Shown here: one piece after another, positions 15,686 through 25,618 of the stretch
Layout of the letters: each line of letters begins with the position of its first letter
How positions within the stretch are numbered: position 1 is the first letter of the stretch
Position numbers and translations under genes: made by a program
Notes under the pieces: model-generated
Told to the model about the DNA's origin: nothing
The model's database searches: none
The model's input: only the letters and a program-made list of their open reading frames with translations
Source of the DNA: Pararoseomonas sp. SCSIO 73927
GTDB lineage: Bacteria > Pseudomonadota > Alphaproteobacteria > Acetobacterales > Acetobacteraceae
Reading direction: 5' to 3'
DNA length: 64,000 bases
Assembly: GCF_037040815.1 (NCBI RefSeq)
Contig: NZ_CP146232.1
Location: 372,001 to 436,000 of the forward strand

Positions 15686-16450
15686 TCAGCCCGCGGCCGG
15701 CAGGACCTGCACCGTGACGGCCGTGACGTTGTCGCTCGCCCTCGCCAGCAGCGCCGCCGCGATCAGCCGGTCCGCCCCGTCCTCCGGATCACCGGCGAGA
15801 AGCTCGGCGATGCGGGCATCGTCCAGCGCCTTGCACAGGCCGTCGCTGCACAGCAGGAAGCGGTCGCCCCGGTGCAGGGAACCGGCGCGCTTGTCGAGGT
15901 CGAGCACCTCGGGCGCGGCCCCCACCGCGCGCGTGATCACGTTGGCCTGCGGGTGGCGCGCCGCCTGGTCGGCGGTGATGGCGCCGGCCTCCAGCAGATC
16001 CTCCACCACGCTGTGGTCGCGGCTGACCTGGGTGAGCACGCCGTCGCGCAGCAGGTAGGCGCGCGAATCCCCGGCCCAGAGGCAGGCGAAGTGCCCCTGC
16101 TGCGCCAGCAGCACCACCACCGTCGTTGCCATCAGCACGTTCGGGCCGCGCCGGCCGCTCCTCTCCATCAGCGAGACATGGGTCGCCGCCAGCCGGGTCC
16201 GCACCTCCTGAAGGACCTGGCCGGGGGGAAGTCCCTGCGGGATGCTGTCCAGCGCCCCGGCCACGGCGGCCGATGCCACCTCGCCGGACTCGTGCCCGCC
16301 CGCGCCATCCGCCACGGCCCAGAGGCCGAGGTCGGGGCGGTCCACGAAGGCGTCCTCGTTGTGCCGGCGCACCGCGCCCGCATGCGTCACGGCGCGGGAT
16401 CGGAAGGCGGGGCGGGTCGGGCGCCACGTGTCGTCGACGGTCGCCGTCAT
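15686..16450 (-). CDS. PP2C-type Ser/Thr protein phosphatase, T6SS-associated (PppA-like)
   Basis: The 254-residue phosphatase has all PP2C metal-site motifs in order: GAVRRHNEDAF, WAVADGAGGHESGE, LWAGDSRAYLLRDG, FLLCSDGLCKALDD and ARASDNVTAVTV. Its start ATG 16450 overlaps the tagF stop (ATGA), so it is the last gene of the tss operon. In T6SS loci such phosphatases reverse PpkA-type phosphorylation of FHA-domain proteins and so damp secretion. Here the FHA target would be TagH at 23809, and the kinase is probably the one at 39210. It is cytoplasmic, with no transmembrane segment. Confidence 0.9.
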   Translation of the reverse strand: MTATVDDTWRPTRPAFRSRAVTHAGAVRRHNEDAFVDRPDLGLWAVADGAGGHESGEVASAAVAGALDSIPQGLPPGQVLQEVRTRLAATHVSLMERSGRRGPNVLMATTVVVLLAQQGHFACLWAGDSRAYLLRDGVLTQVSRDHSVVEDLLEAGAITADQAARHPQANVITRAVGAAPEVLDLDKRAGSLHRGDRFLLCSDGLCKALDDARIAELLAGDPEDGADRLIAAALLARASDNVTAVTVQVLPAAG

Positions 16451-17067
16451 CGCGGATCCACCCCCCAGCCGTCGTCGATCAGCCCCGCGAAGCCGCGCCC
16501 CTCCGGCAGCCGCCGGCCGCGCTCCGCGCGCGGCGAGACGCGCGGCGCGCCCTCGGTCCACCAGGCGGCGAGGCCGGGCTCCACCACCGCCCGCGCCTCC
16601 GCGAAACCGTCCAGCGCCGCCGCGGCCAGGCCGAGCACCGCCTCCGGGTCCAGATCCCTCTCCAGCGCCTCCAGCCCGGCGCGCTCCGCCCCGGCCAGGA
16701 AGCCGTGCAGTTCGCCGGGCCGCTCCGCCCAGTCGTAGGGGGCGGCGGCGGCGACCGTCAGCGGGAAATAGCGCCCGGCGCGGTCCACGCTCGGCATCCA
16801 CACGCCCGCCACGCCGTCCCGCCCCATCAGCCCCGGCGGCAGCACGAAGTGCCAGACCGGCGCCTCCAGCCACGCCGCCACCCAGTCCTCCCCGGCGATT
16901 TCCCGCACGGAGAGAAGGCCGCGCCCCCACCACGCGTCCCAGGGATCGACGAAGTCGCGCGGCAGGCCGAGGCGCACGAAGTCGCCCCGGACCGGCAACT
17001 TGCCGAAGACCCCGGCCCGCACCCCGCTGCCCTGCGCGGGCGGGGCGGCTACTCCACCCGCGGGCAC
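16447..17067 (-). CDS. tagF: Type VI secretion-associated protein TagF
   Basis: The 206-residue protein of the TagF/ImpM (DUF2094) family starts its conserved region with VFGKLPVRGDFVRLGLPRDFVDPWDAWW, diagnostic for the family. PVWHFVLPPGL and WMPSVDRAGRYFPLTV follow. TagF is a negative post-translational regulator of T6SS in other bacteria. GTG 17067 overlaps the tssM 3' end by 19 bases; GTG 17022 is a plausible shorter start. It is followed by the PP2C gene in an ATGA overlap, the usual tagF-pppA pairing. Confidence 0.9.
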   Translation of the reverse strand: MPAGGVAAPPAQGSGVRAGVFGKLPVRGDFVRLGLPRDFVDPWDAWWGRGLLSVREIAGEDWVAAWLEAPVWHFVLPPGLMGRDGVAGVWMPSVDRAGRYFPLTVAAAAPYDWAERPGELHGFLAGAERAGLEALERDLDPEAVLGLAAAALDGFAEARAVVEPGLAAWWTEGAPRVSPRAERGRRLPEGRGFAGLIDDGWGVDPR

Positions 17068-20000
17068 CGGAATTCCTGCAGCAGCCCCGGCGCGAAGGGG
17101 TTGTTCACGGAACCGGCGCGGATCTCGAACACCGCCTGTCGGTCGCCCAGCCGATAGGTCAGGGTGAAGCGCTCCGGCGATCCCGCCGGGCGCAGCGTGC
17201 CCCGGTTGAACATGCGGAACATCGCCCAGGGGCCGTTATCCGACAGGACGCCGGTCCCGCCCGCCGGCGGCGGCTCGAAGACGAGGCGGACGTTCTGCAT
17301 CCGCGTCGGGCCGGGCCAGGTGATCTGCGTTGTCCGCGGCGGGCCGTGGCTGTAGGTCACGGCCGTGCCGTCGAAGTCGAGCGAGACCTGCCGCGCCTCC
17401 GCGTCGAGCTGCGAGGGCGTGATGTCGAAGCGCACGGCCGGCGCCGCCGCGCCGCCGGAGAAGAACAGGTCCCGGATGGCCGCCGCGCGCTGAAACTGCG
17501 CGACATCGGCCTGGGAGACGGGCGCCGGCACGCCGTTCGCCGCCTGCGGCCGCCACACCGTGCCGGAGGTGTCCACATAGGGCTTGAGCTGCGTGTTGAA
17601 GAAGCCGTCGATCAGCCCGCCCGGCGCGAAGAGCTTGCCGAAATCGTCCAGCGGCGTCTCCTGGCTGCTGCCCGGCGCGAAGGGGAAGCGCCCGTTCACC
17701 GCCACGGGGCAGAGCGCCGCCGGGCCGCCCGCGCCGTTATAGGCGGCCGCCACCTGCTGCCGGGCGCCGCCGCCGCGCAGCACGTTGCCGCTGCCGGCCA
17801 TGGCGAGGAGCCAGCGCGCGATCGGCTGCGGCTGCCGCTGCGCCTCCGCCCGCAGCGCCAGCGTCGGGTCCGGCCCCGGCGGGGTGGCGGGCGCGGCGTT
17901 GCCGATCGGCGCCGCCGCCAGCTTCGCCAGCTGCTGCTGCAGGTCGTTCAGAAGCTTCAGCAATTGGCCGATCGGCGCCCCCGCCCCGCCCGCGACGAGG
18001 TCGCGCAGGGCCTGGTAGCGCCGGTCGATCTCCGTGCCGGGCGGCAGGGCCGGGGCCGCGCCGGGCTGCGCGCCGCCGAGCACGGCCGTCACGCGCGACG
18101 CCTCCCCCGCCGCCGCGTTCGCCGCGCCCTGGGCGCGATTGGCCAGATCCGCCACCGCGCCCGCCACGCCGGGCGCCGGGGGCGGCGGCTCGGAAAGGGT
18201 GACCTGCCGGGCGATCGATTCCAGCAGGGCCTTCATCGGCGATTGCGGCGAGGAGAGGATGTAGAGGTCCTGCGAGGCCTGGGTGAGGCTGCGGAGCGGC
18301 ACCACGTCCAGGTCCTGCAGCATCGCGTCCCAGGCCGCCGCGTAATCGGCGACGTAGAGGGCGACCACCGCCCCTTCCAGCTGCTGCAGCTGCGGCCCGG
18401 CGAGGTTCACCTCCGCGTTGGTGCCGAGGACCCAGCTCTCCGAGGCCACCTCCCGCACCGCGCCCGTCAGCGCGGGCAGCAGCACGCGGTGGAAGCCGGC
18501 GAGGGTAAAGAAGCCCGGCACGCCGGCATTCAGTGGCTGGCCGGAAGGGCGCACGAAGACGCTCTGCCCCGCCGCGCCCAGCGCCTCGGAGGGCCGCCAG
18601 GGCGGCAGCGCCTGGGCGGCGGCCGAGGGCTTGATACGGGAGTAGACGCGCGCCGCCAGCGGCACTCGGCTGAAGGTCGCCCGCGCCTGCGCCACCAGCT
18701 CCCCGTCCAGGGCCACCTGCGGCAGCGGGCCCTCCAGCAGCCGATCCAGGTGCTCCCGCAGGCTCGCCAGGACGGGGGCGTTGAAGGCGCCGGGATAGGT
18801 GTTACGCCAGTCCACCGCCATCCATTCCCGCACCAGGGCGCGGTCCAGCGGCCCCTGGTTGCCGAGCATGAGGTAGACGCGGGAGGCCTCATAGAGGAAA
18901 TCCGGCCGCGTCAGGTTGCCGCGCATCTGCGCTTCCAGCCGCCAGATCATGCGCGGCAGCAGGGCGTGGTTCAGCGCGTGGCGGTACACCACCTCCGCCC
19001 CGGATTCGAGCTTGGCGCGCTGCGAGAGGCCGAAGGTGGCGATCCCGCCCTCCGGCATCCCATCGGGCCGGGAGAGCTTGCGCGCGCTGTCGAGCAGCGT
19101 CAGCAGACGCGGCAGGTCGGCATCCGCGACGGGGTCGAGCGGCAGCCGCGTGGCCCCGGCCTCGTACTCCGCCAGCGCCTTCGCGGTGGCGTCCAGCTCC
19201 GCCTGCCCTTCGGCGCGGCCCGCCATCATCCAGGCGCCGGCCAGCACCGCGACGAGCAGCAGGGAGGCGAAGGAGGCCGCGCGGACGAGGAAGCGGCGGC
19301 GCCGGACCTGCGGCGGCTCGCTCCCCAGCATCGCCTCGCCGAAGATCACGCCGGTGAGGAGCCGGTGCAGGAAGTAGCTGCGGCCGCGCTCCGGCCGCAG
19401 GCTCGCGGCGCGCTGCTGGTCGATGCCGAAGGAGCGGGCGATGGTGCCCGCCAGCCGGTCGATCGGCGTCCCCTCCTGCGTGCCGGAGGTGAGATAGACG
19501 CCGCGCAGCATCGGCGCGGGATCCATGCGGGAACCGCCGAAGGCCTCCGTCAGGAAGCCCATCACCGGCTGCTCCAGCGAGGCCACCTGGGCGGGGAAGC
19601 CCGCGATCAGCGCGCGGCGCTCCGGGCTGCGCTCCGCCTGCAGCCGCGCGAGGAGGCGGTCGTTCAGCCGCTCCACCAGCAGCCGCAGCTCTGCGGCAAA
19701 CCCCTCGGCCGGGCCGGTGCCCGCGGGCTTGCGGGAACCCCTGGAGCCGTCGCCATAGGTGAAGGTGGCACCCCAGACCTGCTCCCGCCGCTCGCGGTCC
19801 AGGTCGTCGAAGAACTCGGTGAAGCCCGCCAGCAGGTCCGCCTTCGTCAGCAGGGCATAGACCGGCAGGCGGACGGCGAGCTTCTCCTCCAACTCCTTGA
19901 TACGCCGGCGGATGGCGCGGGCATGGGCGATCCGCTCCTCCGCCGGGGCGGCCGCGATGTCGCTGAGGGAGATCGCGACGATTACCCCGTTCAGCGGCTG

Positions 20001-20615
20001 GCGCGGCCGGGTGCGGCGCAGCAGGGCCAGGAAGCCCTCCCACCCCGCGCGGTCCACCTCCGCGTTGGAATCCTGGGTGGTGTAGCGGCCGGCAGTGTCG
20101 ATCAGCACCGCCTCCTCCGTGAACCACCAGTCGCACATGCGGGTGCCGCCGACGCCGGCCACGGCGCCCTGCCCCATCTCCGCCGCCAGCGGGAACTTCA
20201 GCCCGGCGTTCAGCAGGGCGGTCGTCTTGCCCGCGCCCGGCGGGCCGATGATGGCGTACCAGGGCTGCTCGTAGAGGTAGCCGCGCGTGCCCCGGGCCTT
20301 CCTCAGCAGCGCCATGGCCTCCGAGAGGCGCTCGCCGAGCGCCGCCACCTCCTCCGCCCGCTCCTGCCCGCGCGCGCTCGCGACGGGCGCGGCGATCCCC
20401 ACGGCCAGTTCCGTGTCCCGCCGCCGGCGCCGCCGGGTGATCAGGAGATTCGTGACCGCCCAGACCAGCAGCATCGCCAGGATGATGGCGGCGCGCGGGA
20501 TCGGGTCCTCCAGCCAGGACAGCAGCGGGCCGAAGAGCCAGACGAGGATGGCGAGGAGCGCGACGCCGACGAAGCTCAACACCCAGCGCCAGGGGAAGCG
20601 ACTCAGGAAGGCCAT
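17049..20615 (-). CDS. tssM: T6SS membrane core protein TssM (IcmF)
   Basis: The 1188-residue inner-membrane protein is of normal TssM length. Two N-terminal transmembrane helices lie at about residues 11-60. A cytoplasmic NTPase domain has Walker A GPPGAGKTT near residue 124 and LIDTAGRYT as switch/Walker B. A third transmembrane helix follows (ASLLLVAVLAGAWMMAG). The large periplasmic part ends in a beta-rich C-terminal domain that contacts TssJ. With TssL and TssJ it forms the trans-envelope complex that docks the T6SS tail. ATG 20615 lies four bases after the tssL stop with GGAGG upstream; the longer upstream frame is a shadow of tssL. Confidence 0.95.
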   Translation of the reverse strand: MAFLSRFPWRWVLSFVGVALLAILVWLFGPLLSWLEDPIPRAAIILAMLLVWAVTNLLITRRRRRRDTELAVGIAAPVASARGQERAEEVAALGERLSEAMALLRKARGTRGYLYEQPWYAIIGPPGAGKTTALLNAGLKFPLAAEMGQGAVAGVGGTRMCDWWFTEEAVLIDTAGRYTTQDSNAEVDRAGWEGFLALLRRTRPRQPLNGVIVAISLSDIAAAPAEERIAHARAIRRRIKELEEKLAVRLPVYALLTKADLLAGFTEFFDDLDRERREQVWGATFTYGDGSRGSRKPAGTGPAEGFAAELRLLVERLNDRLLARLQAERSPERRALIAGFPAQVASLEQPVMGFLTEAFGGSRMDPAPMLRGVYLTSGTQEGTPIDRLAGTIARSFGIDQQRAASLRPERGRSYFLHRLLTGVIFGEAMLGSEPPQVRRRRFLVRAASFASLLLVAVLAGAWMMAGRAEGQAELDATAKALAEYEAGATRLPLDPVADADLPRLLTLLDSARKLSRPDGMPEGGIATFGLSQRAKLESGAEVVYRHALNHALLPRMIWRLEAQMRGNLTRPDFLYEASRVYLMLGNQGPLDRALVREWMAVDWRNTYPGAFNAPVLASLREHLDRLLEGPLPQVALDGELVAQARATFSRVPLAARVYSRIKPSAAAQALPPWRPSEALGAAGQSVFVRPSGQPLNAGVPGFFTLAGFHRVLLPALTGAVREVASESWVLGTNAEVNLAGPQLQQLEGAVVALYVADYAAAWDAMLQDLDVVPLRSLTQASQDLYILSSPQSPMKALLESIARQVTLSEPPPPAPGVAGAVADLANRAQGAANAAAGEASRVTAVLGGAQPGAAPALPPGTEIDRRYQALRDLVAGGAGAPIGQLLKLLNDLQQQLAKLAAAPIGNAAPATPPGPDPTLALRAEAQRQPQPIARWLLAMAGSGNVLRGGGARQQVAAAYNGAGGPAALCPVAVNGRFPFAPGSSQETPLDDFGKLFAPGGLIDGFFNTQLKPYVDTSGTVWRPQAANGVPAPVSQADVAQFQRAAAIRDLFFSGGAAAPAVRFDITPSQLDAEARQVSLDFDGTAVTYSHGPPRTTQITWPGPTRMQNVRLVFEPPPAGGTGVLSDNGPWAMFRMFNRGTLRPAGSPERFTLTYRLGDRQAVFEIRAGSVNNPFAPGLLQEFRCPRVE

Positions 20616-20619
20616 GGCC

Positions 20620-21981
20620 TCAGCCTCCGGTCCGCTGCAGCACGATCTCGATCCGCCTGTTCTGCTCCCGCCCCTCCGCCGTGGTGTTCGGCGCGATCGG
20701 ATCGGCATCCGCCCGCCCCTCGACGGCCAGCCGCCCGGGATCGCCCGCCGCCTCCCCCACGATGGCCGCCGCGGTGCGGGCGCGGGCGGTGGAGAGCTGG
20801 AAGTTGGAGGGGAAGGCCACGGTGCGGATCGGCTGGTTGTCGGTGTAGCCGATCACCTGCGCCGGCCCCGGCTCCGTCTTCAGCGCTTCGCCGATGCGCA
20901 CCAGCACGGGCCGGAAGTTCGCCTGCACAGTGGCGCTGCCGGAGGGGAACATGCCGCGGTTCCTGATCCGGATCACCGGCGTGGCCGCGGTGCCGGTGAC
21001 CGTCACCAGCCCCTCCGCGATCTCGGGCGCCAGGAAGGTCTTCAGCCGGTCCAGCGCGGTGGGCTGGTTGGAGGGCGGCGGCGGGGGCGGCGGCTGCACG
21101 ATGGCGGCGCGGGAGATGGCGGGCATCGTCGCGGGCGGCGCGGCCAGCATCCGGGCGTAGAGGTCGTCCGACGCCGCGTTCAGCCCGCCGGAGGTCCAGA
21201 TGAACAGCCCGCCCAGCGCGGCGAGCGCCGCCGCGCCCGCGACCCAGAGCGGCACCCGCATCCGCGCGGCGCGGTAGGGCGCGGAGACCCCGGCGGTGTG
21301 CGGCGCCAGCTCGGCCGAGGCGGCCGCCCGGTGCTTCGCGATGATCGCGTAGGTCTCCTCCCGCACCGGCTCGATCCCGGCCGGCACGTGCGGCGCGCGC
21401 CGGTACTTGCCGATGAAGCCGAGCGACATGCAGAGGTACATCAGCTCGATCACCGGCAGGAAGCGGCCGGGATTGTCGTTCATCTGCTTCAGCAGGTCGA
21501 AGAAGCGCTCGCCGCTCCGCACCTCCTGGTGGAAGGTGGACACGATGGAGCGCTCCGCCCAGCCGCCGCTGCCGCCCCAGGGGGTGGCGAGCACCACGTC
21601 GTCCAGCGTGGCGCAGAGCGCGTAGTGCGCGGGCCGCAGCTGCTCCAGCGGGATGCCGGCCCCCTGCGCCGTCTTCTCGAAGGCGCGCACCTGCGCCACC
21701 GCCCGCTCCCGCAGGTCGCCGGCCGCGGGCGGGCGGGCGGTGTTCCGCAGCCGCGTGACGAGCTGCAGCAGCGGCGAGGCGACCGCCACGAGCGGATTGA
21801 CCCCGACGGCAAGGTCCGTGGTGCCCTCCGCGACCATGGGCGGCGGCACCGGCGGGGAGAGGGGCGCGGCACCCGCCGGTGCCGACTGCTGCGGCGGCGC
21901 GGCGGGGCGGCGGCCACCCGGTGCCGGACGGATGATCGTCCGATCGCTGTCGTCGGGCTCCGAGAACGGATTGTCGCTCAT
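20620..21981 (-). CDS. tssL: T6SS TssL (DotU) with C-terminal OmpA peptidoglycan-binding domain
   Basis: The 453-residue protein has four parts. Residues 1-60 are a disordered Pro/Ala-rich head. A DotU/IcmH domain follows with the typical EARYALCATLDD-like stretch (HYALCATLDDVVLATPWG) and FLPVIELMYLCMSLGFIGKYR. One transmembrane helix lies near residue 235. A C-terminal OmpA-like domain ends the protein (GYTDNQPIRTVAFPSNFQLS...RADADPIAPN...EGREQNRRIEIVL). This extended TssL anchors the membrane complex to peptidoglycan directly, so no TagL is needed. It sits between tssK and tssM in the standard order. Confidence 0.94.
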   Translation of the reverse strand: MSDNPFSEPDDSDRTIIRPAPGGRRPAAPPQQSAPAGAAPLSPPVPPPMVAEGTTDLAVGVNPLVAVASPLLQLVTRLRNTARPPAAGDLRERAVAQVRAFEKTAQGAGIPLEQLRPAHYALCATLDDVVLATPWGGSGGWAERSIVSTFHQEVRSGERFFDLLKQMNDNPGRFLPVIELMYLCMSLGFIGKYRRAPHVPAGIEPVREETYAIIAKHRAAASAELAPHTAGVSAPYRAARMRVPLWVAGAAALAALGGLFIWTSGGLNAASDDLYARMLAAPPATMPAISRAAIVQPPPPPPPSNQPTALDRLKTFLAPEIAEGLVTVTGTAATPVIRIRNRGMFPSGSATVQANFRPVLVRIGEALKTEPGPAQVIGYTDNQPIRTVAFPSNFQLSTARARTAAAIVGEAAGDPGRLAVEGRADADPIAPNTTAEGREQNRRIEIVLQRTGG

Positions 21982-22002
21982 CCCTGCCTCCCGTGATCCG
22001 GA

Positions 22003-23331
22003 CTAGCCCCGGATGGCCCAGAGCTCGAGGTTGAGATTGGGAAAATCGCCGGAGACGTGGATGCCGAAGCCGCCGGAGGACTGCATCTGCTGCCAGTGGG
22101 GCGAGTTGCCGTCGAGCTCGAAATAGGTGGCGCCCGCGTAGAAGGGCAGCTGGCGCGGCGCCACCGGCAGCGGGCGCACGGCGATGCCGGGCAGGGCCAC
22201 GTTCACCAGTTCCCGGATCTGCTCCACCGCCCCGATCTTCACCTGCGGCGGGAAGAGGCGCCGCAGCGTCTCCGCCGGCACGTCCGCCTGCACGACGAGG
22301 ACGAAGTTGGAGCCGCGCAGGATCCCGCGGTCCTTGAGCGGTCCCACGCGCACGTTGTGCCGCCGGTCCTCCAGCGGGATGGGCACGGCGTTCTGCTCGA
22401 TGACGGAGGAGAGCGAGCGGCGCAGGTCCGCGACCACGGGCTCGAAGCTGCGCTGCAGGTCCGCGTGGCGGTAGGGCGGGTAGTTGGAAGGGCGCCGCCG
22501 CGCGTCGGTGAAGGTCGCGAGGTCGCCGGCGATCTGCACCAGCGCCGCGTAGAGGTCCGCCGGATGCACCGCGCCCGCATCCGCCCAGTGGCCGATGAGC
22601 TTCTGCGCGCGGTTCACGGATTGCAGCAGCAGGAAGTCCGACACGTCCGCCACACCGCGCCCGCCGGGCTGGGTCAGCCGCGCCGCCAGCGCCTCGCCGC
22701 GCTGGTTCAGCATCCCCGCCAGCTCGCTCAGCAGCCCCATCAGCGGCGGCGCGGCGGAGCAGAGCAGCGCCGGCGCGATCCAGCGCTCGTCCAACGTCAC
22801 GCGCCGGTCCGATCCCACCTCCAGCACGCGCGCCAGGCCGATGCAGTGGTAACCCGCGCGGTTCTCCGTCTCCAGCATGTAGCGCATCCGCAGCCGCCCA
22901 ACCTGCAGCTCGGCGGGCTGGGGGGAGCCGGAATGGGTGTCGTAGGCCTCGAATGGGCGCTGCAGCAGCCGCGCCTCCAGCACCGCGTCGGAGACGACCT
23001 CCACCGCGCCGTTCTGGCGGATCGGCAGGGCGAGGTAGACAACGGCGTTCCGCACGCTCTCCGCCAGGTCCAGCGGCACGGGCTGGTCGGTGTCGCCGGG
23101 GGTGGAGAAGGGCGTGCCGTCCTCGAACACGCCGCGGCCGGAGACGAGCGCGAACTGCCCGGTGGCGAGCAGGTCGCGGTTCACGACCATTTCCGTCATG
23201 CCCCAGCCATGCGGCCGCAGCGCCGCCGTGCGCTCGCGCACCAGCGTCTCCAGCCAGCGGTCCTGCTGCTGGAAATGCTGGGAACGGAGGAACATCCCCT
23301 CGTGCCAGACGACGCGGTTGGTCCAGCTCAT
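22003..23331 (-). CDS. tssK: T6SS baseplate subunit TssK
   Basis: The 442-residue protein begins MSWTNRVVWHEGMFLRSQHFQQQDRWLE, the hallmark N-terminus of TssK/ImpJ/VasE. Later conserved blocks include ALLCSAAPPLMGLLSELAGMLN, SVNRAQKLIGHW and HPADLYAALVQIAGDLATF. TssK links the baseplate wedge to the TssL/TssM membrane complex. It lies 10 bases after tssJ and 21 before tssL, in the usual tssJKLM order. Length is typical. Confidence 0.95.
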   Translation of the reverse strand: MSWTNRVVWHEGMFLRSQHFQQQDRWLETLVRERTAALRPHGWGMTEMVVNRDLLATGQFALVSGRGVFEDGTPFSTPGDTDQPVPLDLAESVRNAVVYLALPIRQNGAVEVVSDAVLEARLLQRPFEAYDTHSGSPQPAELQVGRLRMRYMLETENRAGYHCIGLARVLEVGSDRRVTLDERWIAPALLCSAAPPLMGLLSELAGMLNQRGEALAARLTQPGGRGVADVSDFLLLQSVNRAQKLIGHWADAGAVHPADLYAALVQIAGDLATFTDARRRPSNYPPYRHADLQRSFEPVVADLRRSLSSVIEQNAVPIPLEDRRHNVRVGPLKDRGILRGSNFVLVVQADVPAETLRRLFPPQVKIGAVEQIRELVNVALPGIAVRPLPVAPRQLPFYAGATYFELDGNSPHWQQMQSSGGFGIHVSGDFPNLNLELWAIRG

Positions 23332-23341
23332 GCTGCGAAAC

Positions 23342-23812
23342 TCATGTCGATGTGGGGGCAGGCGCCAGGGTGACGGTGGTGCCGGAGGTGGTGAGGAGGA
23401 GACGCGTCGGCCCGCTGGGCGCGATGGGCTGGGAAACCCGCCACCTCGCCCCGTCGATCGCGCGGAAGAGCACGACGGCGCCGAGGAACTTCGCCGCCGG
23501 CTTCATCTCCCGCTCGATCGAGACGGTCTCACCGGGGCGGATGATCACCGTCTCCGACCCCACCGAGTCCGCGCCCAGCGTCGCGGCCTCGCGCTCGGTC
23601 AGCGCGAAGACGTCCGCCGCCTCGAACTTGCCCGTGCCGCCGAGGAAGAACAGGCGCACGGAGACCGGCACCGCCCTCCCCGTCCCGTCCGGGTTCTGGT
23701 CCGTCCCGCCCCGGACGGTGAGGTTGAGGACAGGCGGCGGCGGGGGCGGCGGCGCACCGCAGCGCGCCAGCAGCAGCGCGGGAAGGACCAGCAAGGGCCG
23801 GCGGTGGATCAT
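23342..23812 (-). CDS. tssJ: T6SS outer-membrane lipoprotein TssJ
   Basis: The 156-residue lipoprotein has a signal peptide ending in a lipobox (LLLARC), with the acylated Cys at about residue 18, followed by a Pro-rich spacer (seven Pro). The beta-sandwich that follows includes [26 protein letters not shown] and [26 protein letters not shown], both TssJ/VasD features. It tethers TssM to the outer membrane. ATG 23812 overlaps the tagH stop (ATGA). Confidence 0.93.
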   Translation of the reverse strand: MIHRRPLLVLPALLLARCGAPPPPPPPVLNLTVRGGTDQNPDGTGRAVPVSVRLFFLGGTGKFEAADVFALTEREAATLGADSVGSETVIIRPGETVSIEREMKPAAKFLGAVVLFRAIDGARWRVSQPIAPSGPTRLLLTTSGTTVTLAPAPTST

Positions 23813-25377
23813 GGGATCTCCCTGCGGGACGAGAGCTCTTCCATGGCCTGCTCGTAGGCCTTGGCGAAGCTCTTGCCGAAGACGCTATCGAAGTTGTCGG
23901 CCAGCGCGCCGCTCACCTCGGCGTGCAGGGCCTCGAAGGCCTCCCAGGCGCGGGCCTTGCGCCCGCCGGGGATGACGGAGAAGCCGCCCTTCTCCGCCCC
24001 GCGCTCCAGCGCGGCGGGGTCGAAGCGCGCCAGCAGCGCGCGCACCGCGGCCTGCATCGCCGTCACCGTCGCCAGCTCGTGCAGCCGCATGTCGCGCAGC
24101 GCGTCCGCCATCGCGGCGTCCGGCCGCATCGCGTCGCGCCGCCCGATGCCGAGCATGGCGAGGAGCGCGTCGTCGTCGCCTGCCGAGAACTTCAGCGGGT
24201 TGTTGCCGGTGGTGCGGATCATCGTCTGCTCGATCCGGAACTCGCCCTTGATGGAGGCGCGGGCGATCAGCGCCTGGCGCAGCCCGCTCACCGCCGCGCG
24301 CAGGGCCGCCCCGGCCGCCTCCAGCGTGGCTGCGGGATCCGGCACGGGCTGCTCGCCGAGGCCTGTGCCCCGCAGGAAGGCGAGGAGCAGGGCCGGGTCC
24401 GGGGTGGCCACGGGAAGCTCCGCCGCGGGCGGGCGCGGGGCGGCCGGCGGCGGAACCGGCGGCGCGACCTGCGGCGGCGGGCCTCCCTGCGACACCGGCT
24501 GGGACGATACCGGCGGGGGCGGCATCGGCGGGGCCACGGCGGGCGCGGAGACCGGGGCCGGAAATGGGGCCTGCACCGGCCGGTAGGCCTCGGGTCCGGA
24601 GGGCTCGGGCCTGTTGAGCGGGGGCGCCGATGGCCCGCCCCCCCGCTCCGGGGAAGGGCCGGCCGGCAGGTCCAGGTCCCAGTCGTCCGGGATCAGGTTG
24701 CCGCCCCCACCCCCCGGTGGCGGGCTGGCCGGGGCGTCGCCGAAGGGGTCGGGCGCGGGGCGGAAGGCGGCGTTCAGCGCCGGGGCGTGGTCCGGCTGGG
24801 TCGGCCCGTGGAAGGGCTCCTCCGCCGGCGCCAGCGGGTCGAAATCATCCGGCAGCAGCAGGCTAGGCCCGCCGATCGAGCAACCGGGGAGGCCCGGCGG
24901 GGACTCGTAGCGATCCCCGAAGGGACGCGGCGGCGGTGCGGCCTCCCCGAAGGGGTCGAGCATGTCCGGCGTGAGCCCGCCGCCGCCCTTCCTGTCGTAG
25001 ATAGGGCTGTCGTAGGTGGGGGCCGGGTCATAGGTGGGGGCTGGCGCGGGATCGTAGGCCGGCTCGGCGATCCGCACCTCGATCTCGAAGGTGCCGAGGG
25101 TGATCCGGTCGCCGTCCCGCAGCATCCGGTCGCCGCCCGGCCCGATCGGGGCCGGCGCGTGGTTCACGAAGGTGCCGTTAGAGCTGGTGTCGGTCAGGTG
25201 CCAGGCGCCGGAGCGGAAGGCGATGCGGCAGTGCCGCTTGGAGAGGTGGCGCTCGGGGTCGGCCAGCACCCAGTCATTGTCCGGGCCGCGGCCGATGCTG
25301 AGCTCGCCGCCCGTCACCTCGCGCCGTTCCGGCGCGACGCTGTCGGGGCAGCGGATGACGGAAAGGGTCAGGCTCAA
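23809..25377 (-). CDS. tagH: T6SS-associated FHA-domain protein TagH
   Basis: The 522-residue protein has an N-terminal FHA domain (about residues 20-100): [25 protein letters not shown] and [12 protein letters not shown], the phosphothreonine-binding signature. A long Pro/Gly/Asp-rich linker follows (about 110-340). The C-terminal domain is typical of TagH/VasC/ImpI ([40 protein letters not shown]). It is first in the minus-strand tss operon. In the PpkA-Fha1-PppA scheme it reads the phosphorylation state set by a kinase and phosphatase, here probably the 39210 and 15686 products. The N-terminal half is divergently adjacent to the GH73-like gene. Confidence 0.93.
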   Translation of the reverse strand: MSLTLSVIRCPDSVAPERREVTGGELSIGRGPDNDWVLADPERHLSKRHCRIAFRSGAWHLTDTSSNGTFVNHAPAPIGPGGDRMLRDGDRITLGTFEIEVRIAEPAYDPAPAPTYDPAPTYDSPIYDRKGGGGLTPDMLDPFGEAAPPPRPFGDRYESPPGLPGCSIGGPSLLLPDDFDPLAPAEEPFHGPTQPDHAPALNAAFRPAPDPFGDAPASPPPGGGGGNLIPDDWDLDLPAGPSPERGGGPSAPPLNRPEPSGPEAYRPVQAPFPAPVSAPAVAPPMPPPPVSSQPVSQGGPPPQVAPPVPPPAAPRPPAAELPVATPDPALLLAFLRGTGLGEQPVPDPAATLEAAGAALRAAVSGLRQALIARASIKGEFRIEQTMIRTTGNNPLKFSAGDDDALLAMLGIGRRDAMRPDAAMADALRDMRLHELATVTAMQAAVRALLARFDPAALERGAEKGGFSVIPGGRKARAWEAFEALHAEVSGALADNFDSVFGKSFAKAYEQAMEELSSRREIP

Positions 25378-25618
25378 GGCCGCACGCGCCCCCGCCCGGC
25401 CGGGGCACGCCCGCGGGGCAGCGCCGATCCGCGATCGCTCATTCCGCCCTCCCCCGGGTCCTTCCGGCGCGACAATAAGGCCGCGGCATCGGGCAAGGCT
25501 AGTGCGGCCCCGCGCGATCGCCGGCAGGACCGTTTCGGTAGCGAAGTCGGGGCGCCCGCCCTATCCTCCGCCGGCGGCGCGGCGCCCGGGGAACCTGCCT
25601 GGGGAACCTTAACGAGAG
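25378..25618. other. Divergent intergenic region between tagH and the GH73-like gene
   Basis: No gene is supported in these 241 bases. They must contain the promoters for the minus-strand tss operon and for the glucosaminidase gene. The region stays GC-rich apart from short segments such as GACAATAAGG near 25470. I could not identify a convincing -35/-10 pair or operator by eye. Confidence 0.5.

Noticed and set aside
16242..20966. Very long open frame on the plus strand opposite tagF, tssM and tssL
   Set aside because: Its translation is Arg/Pro/Gly-rich low-complexity sequence, while the minus strand has complete T6SS proteins. It is an open shadow frame caused by high GC.
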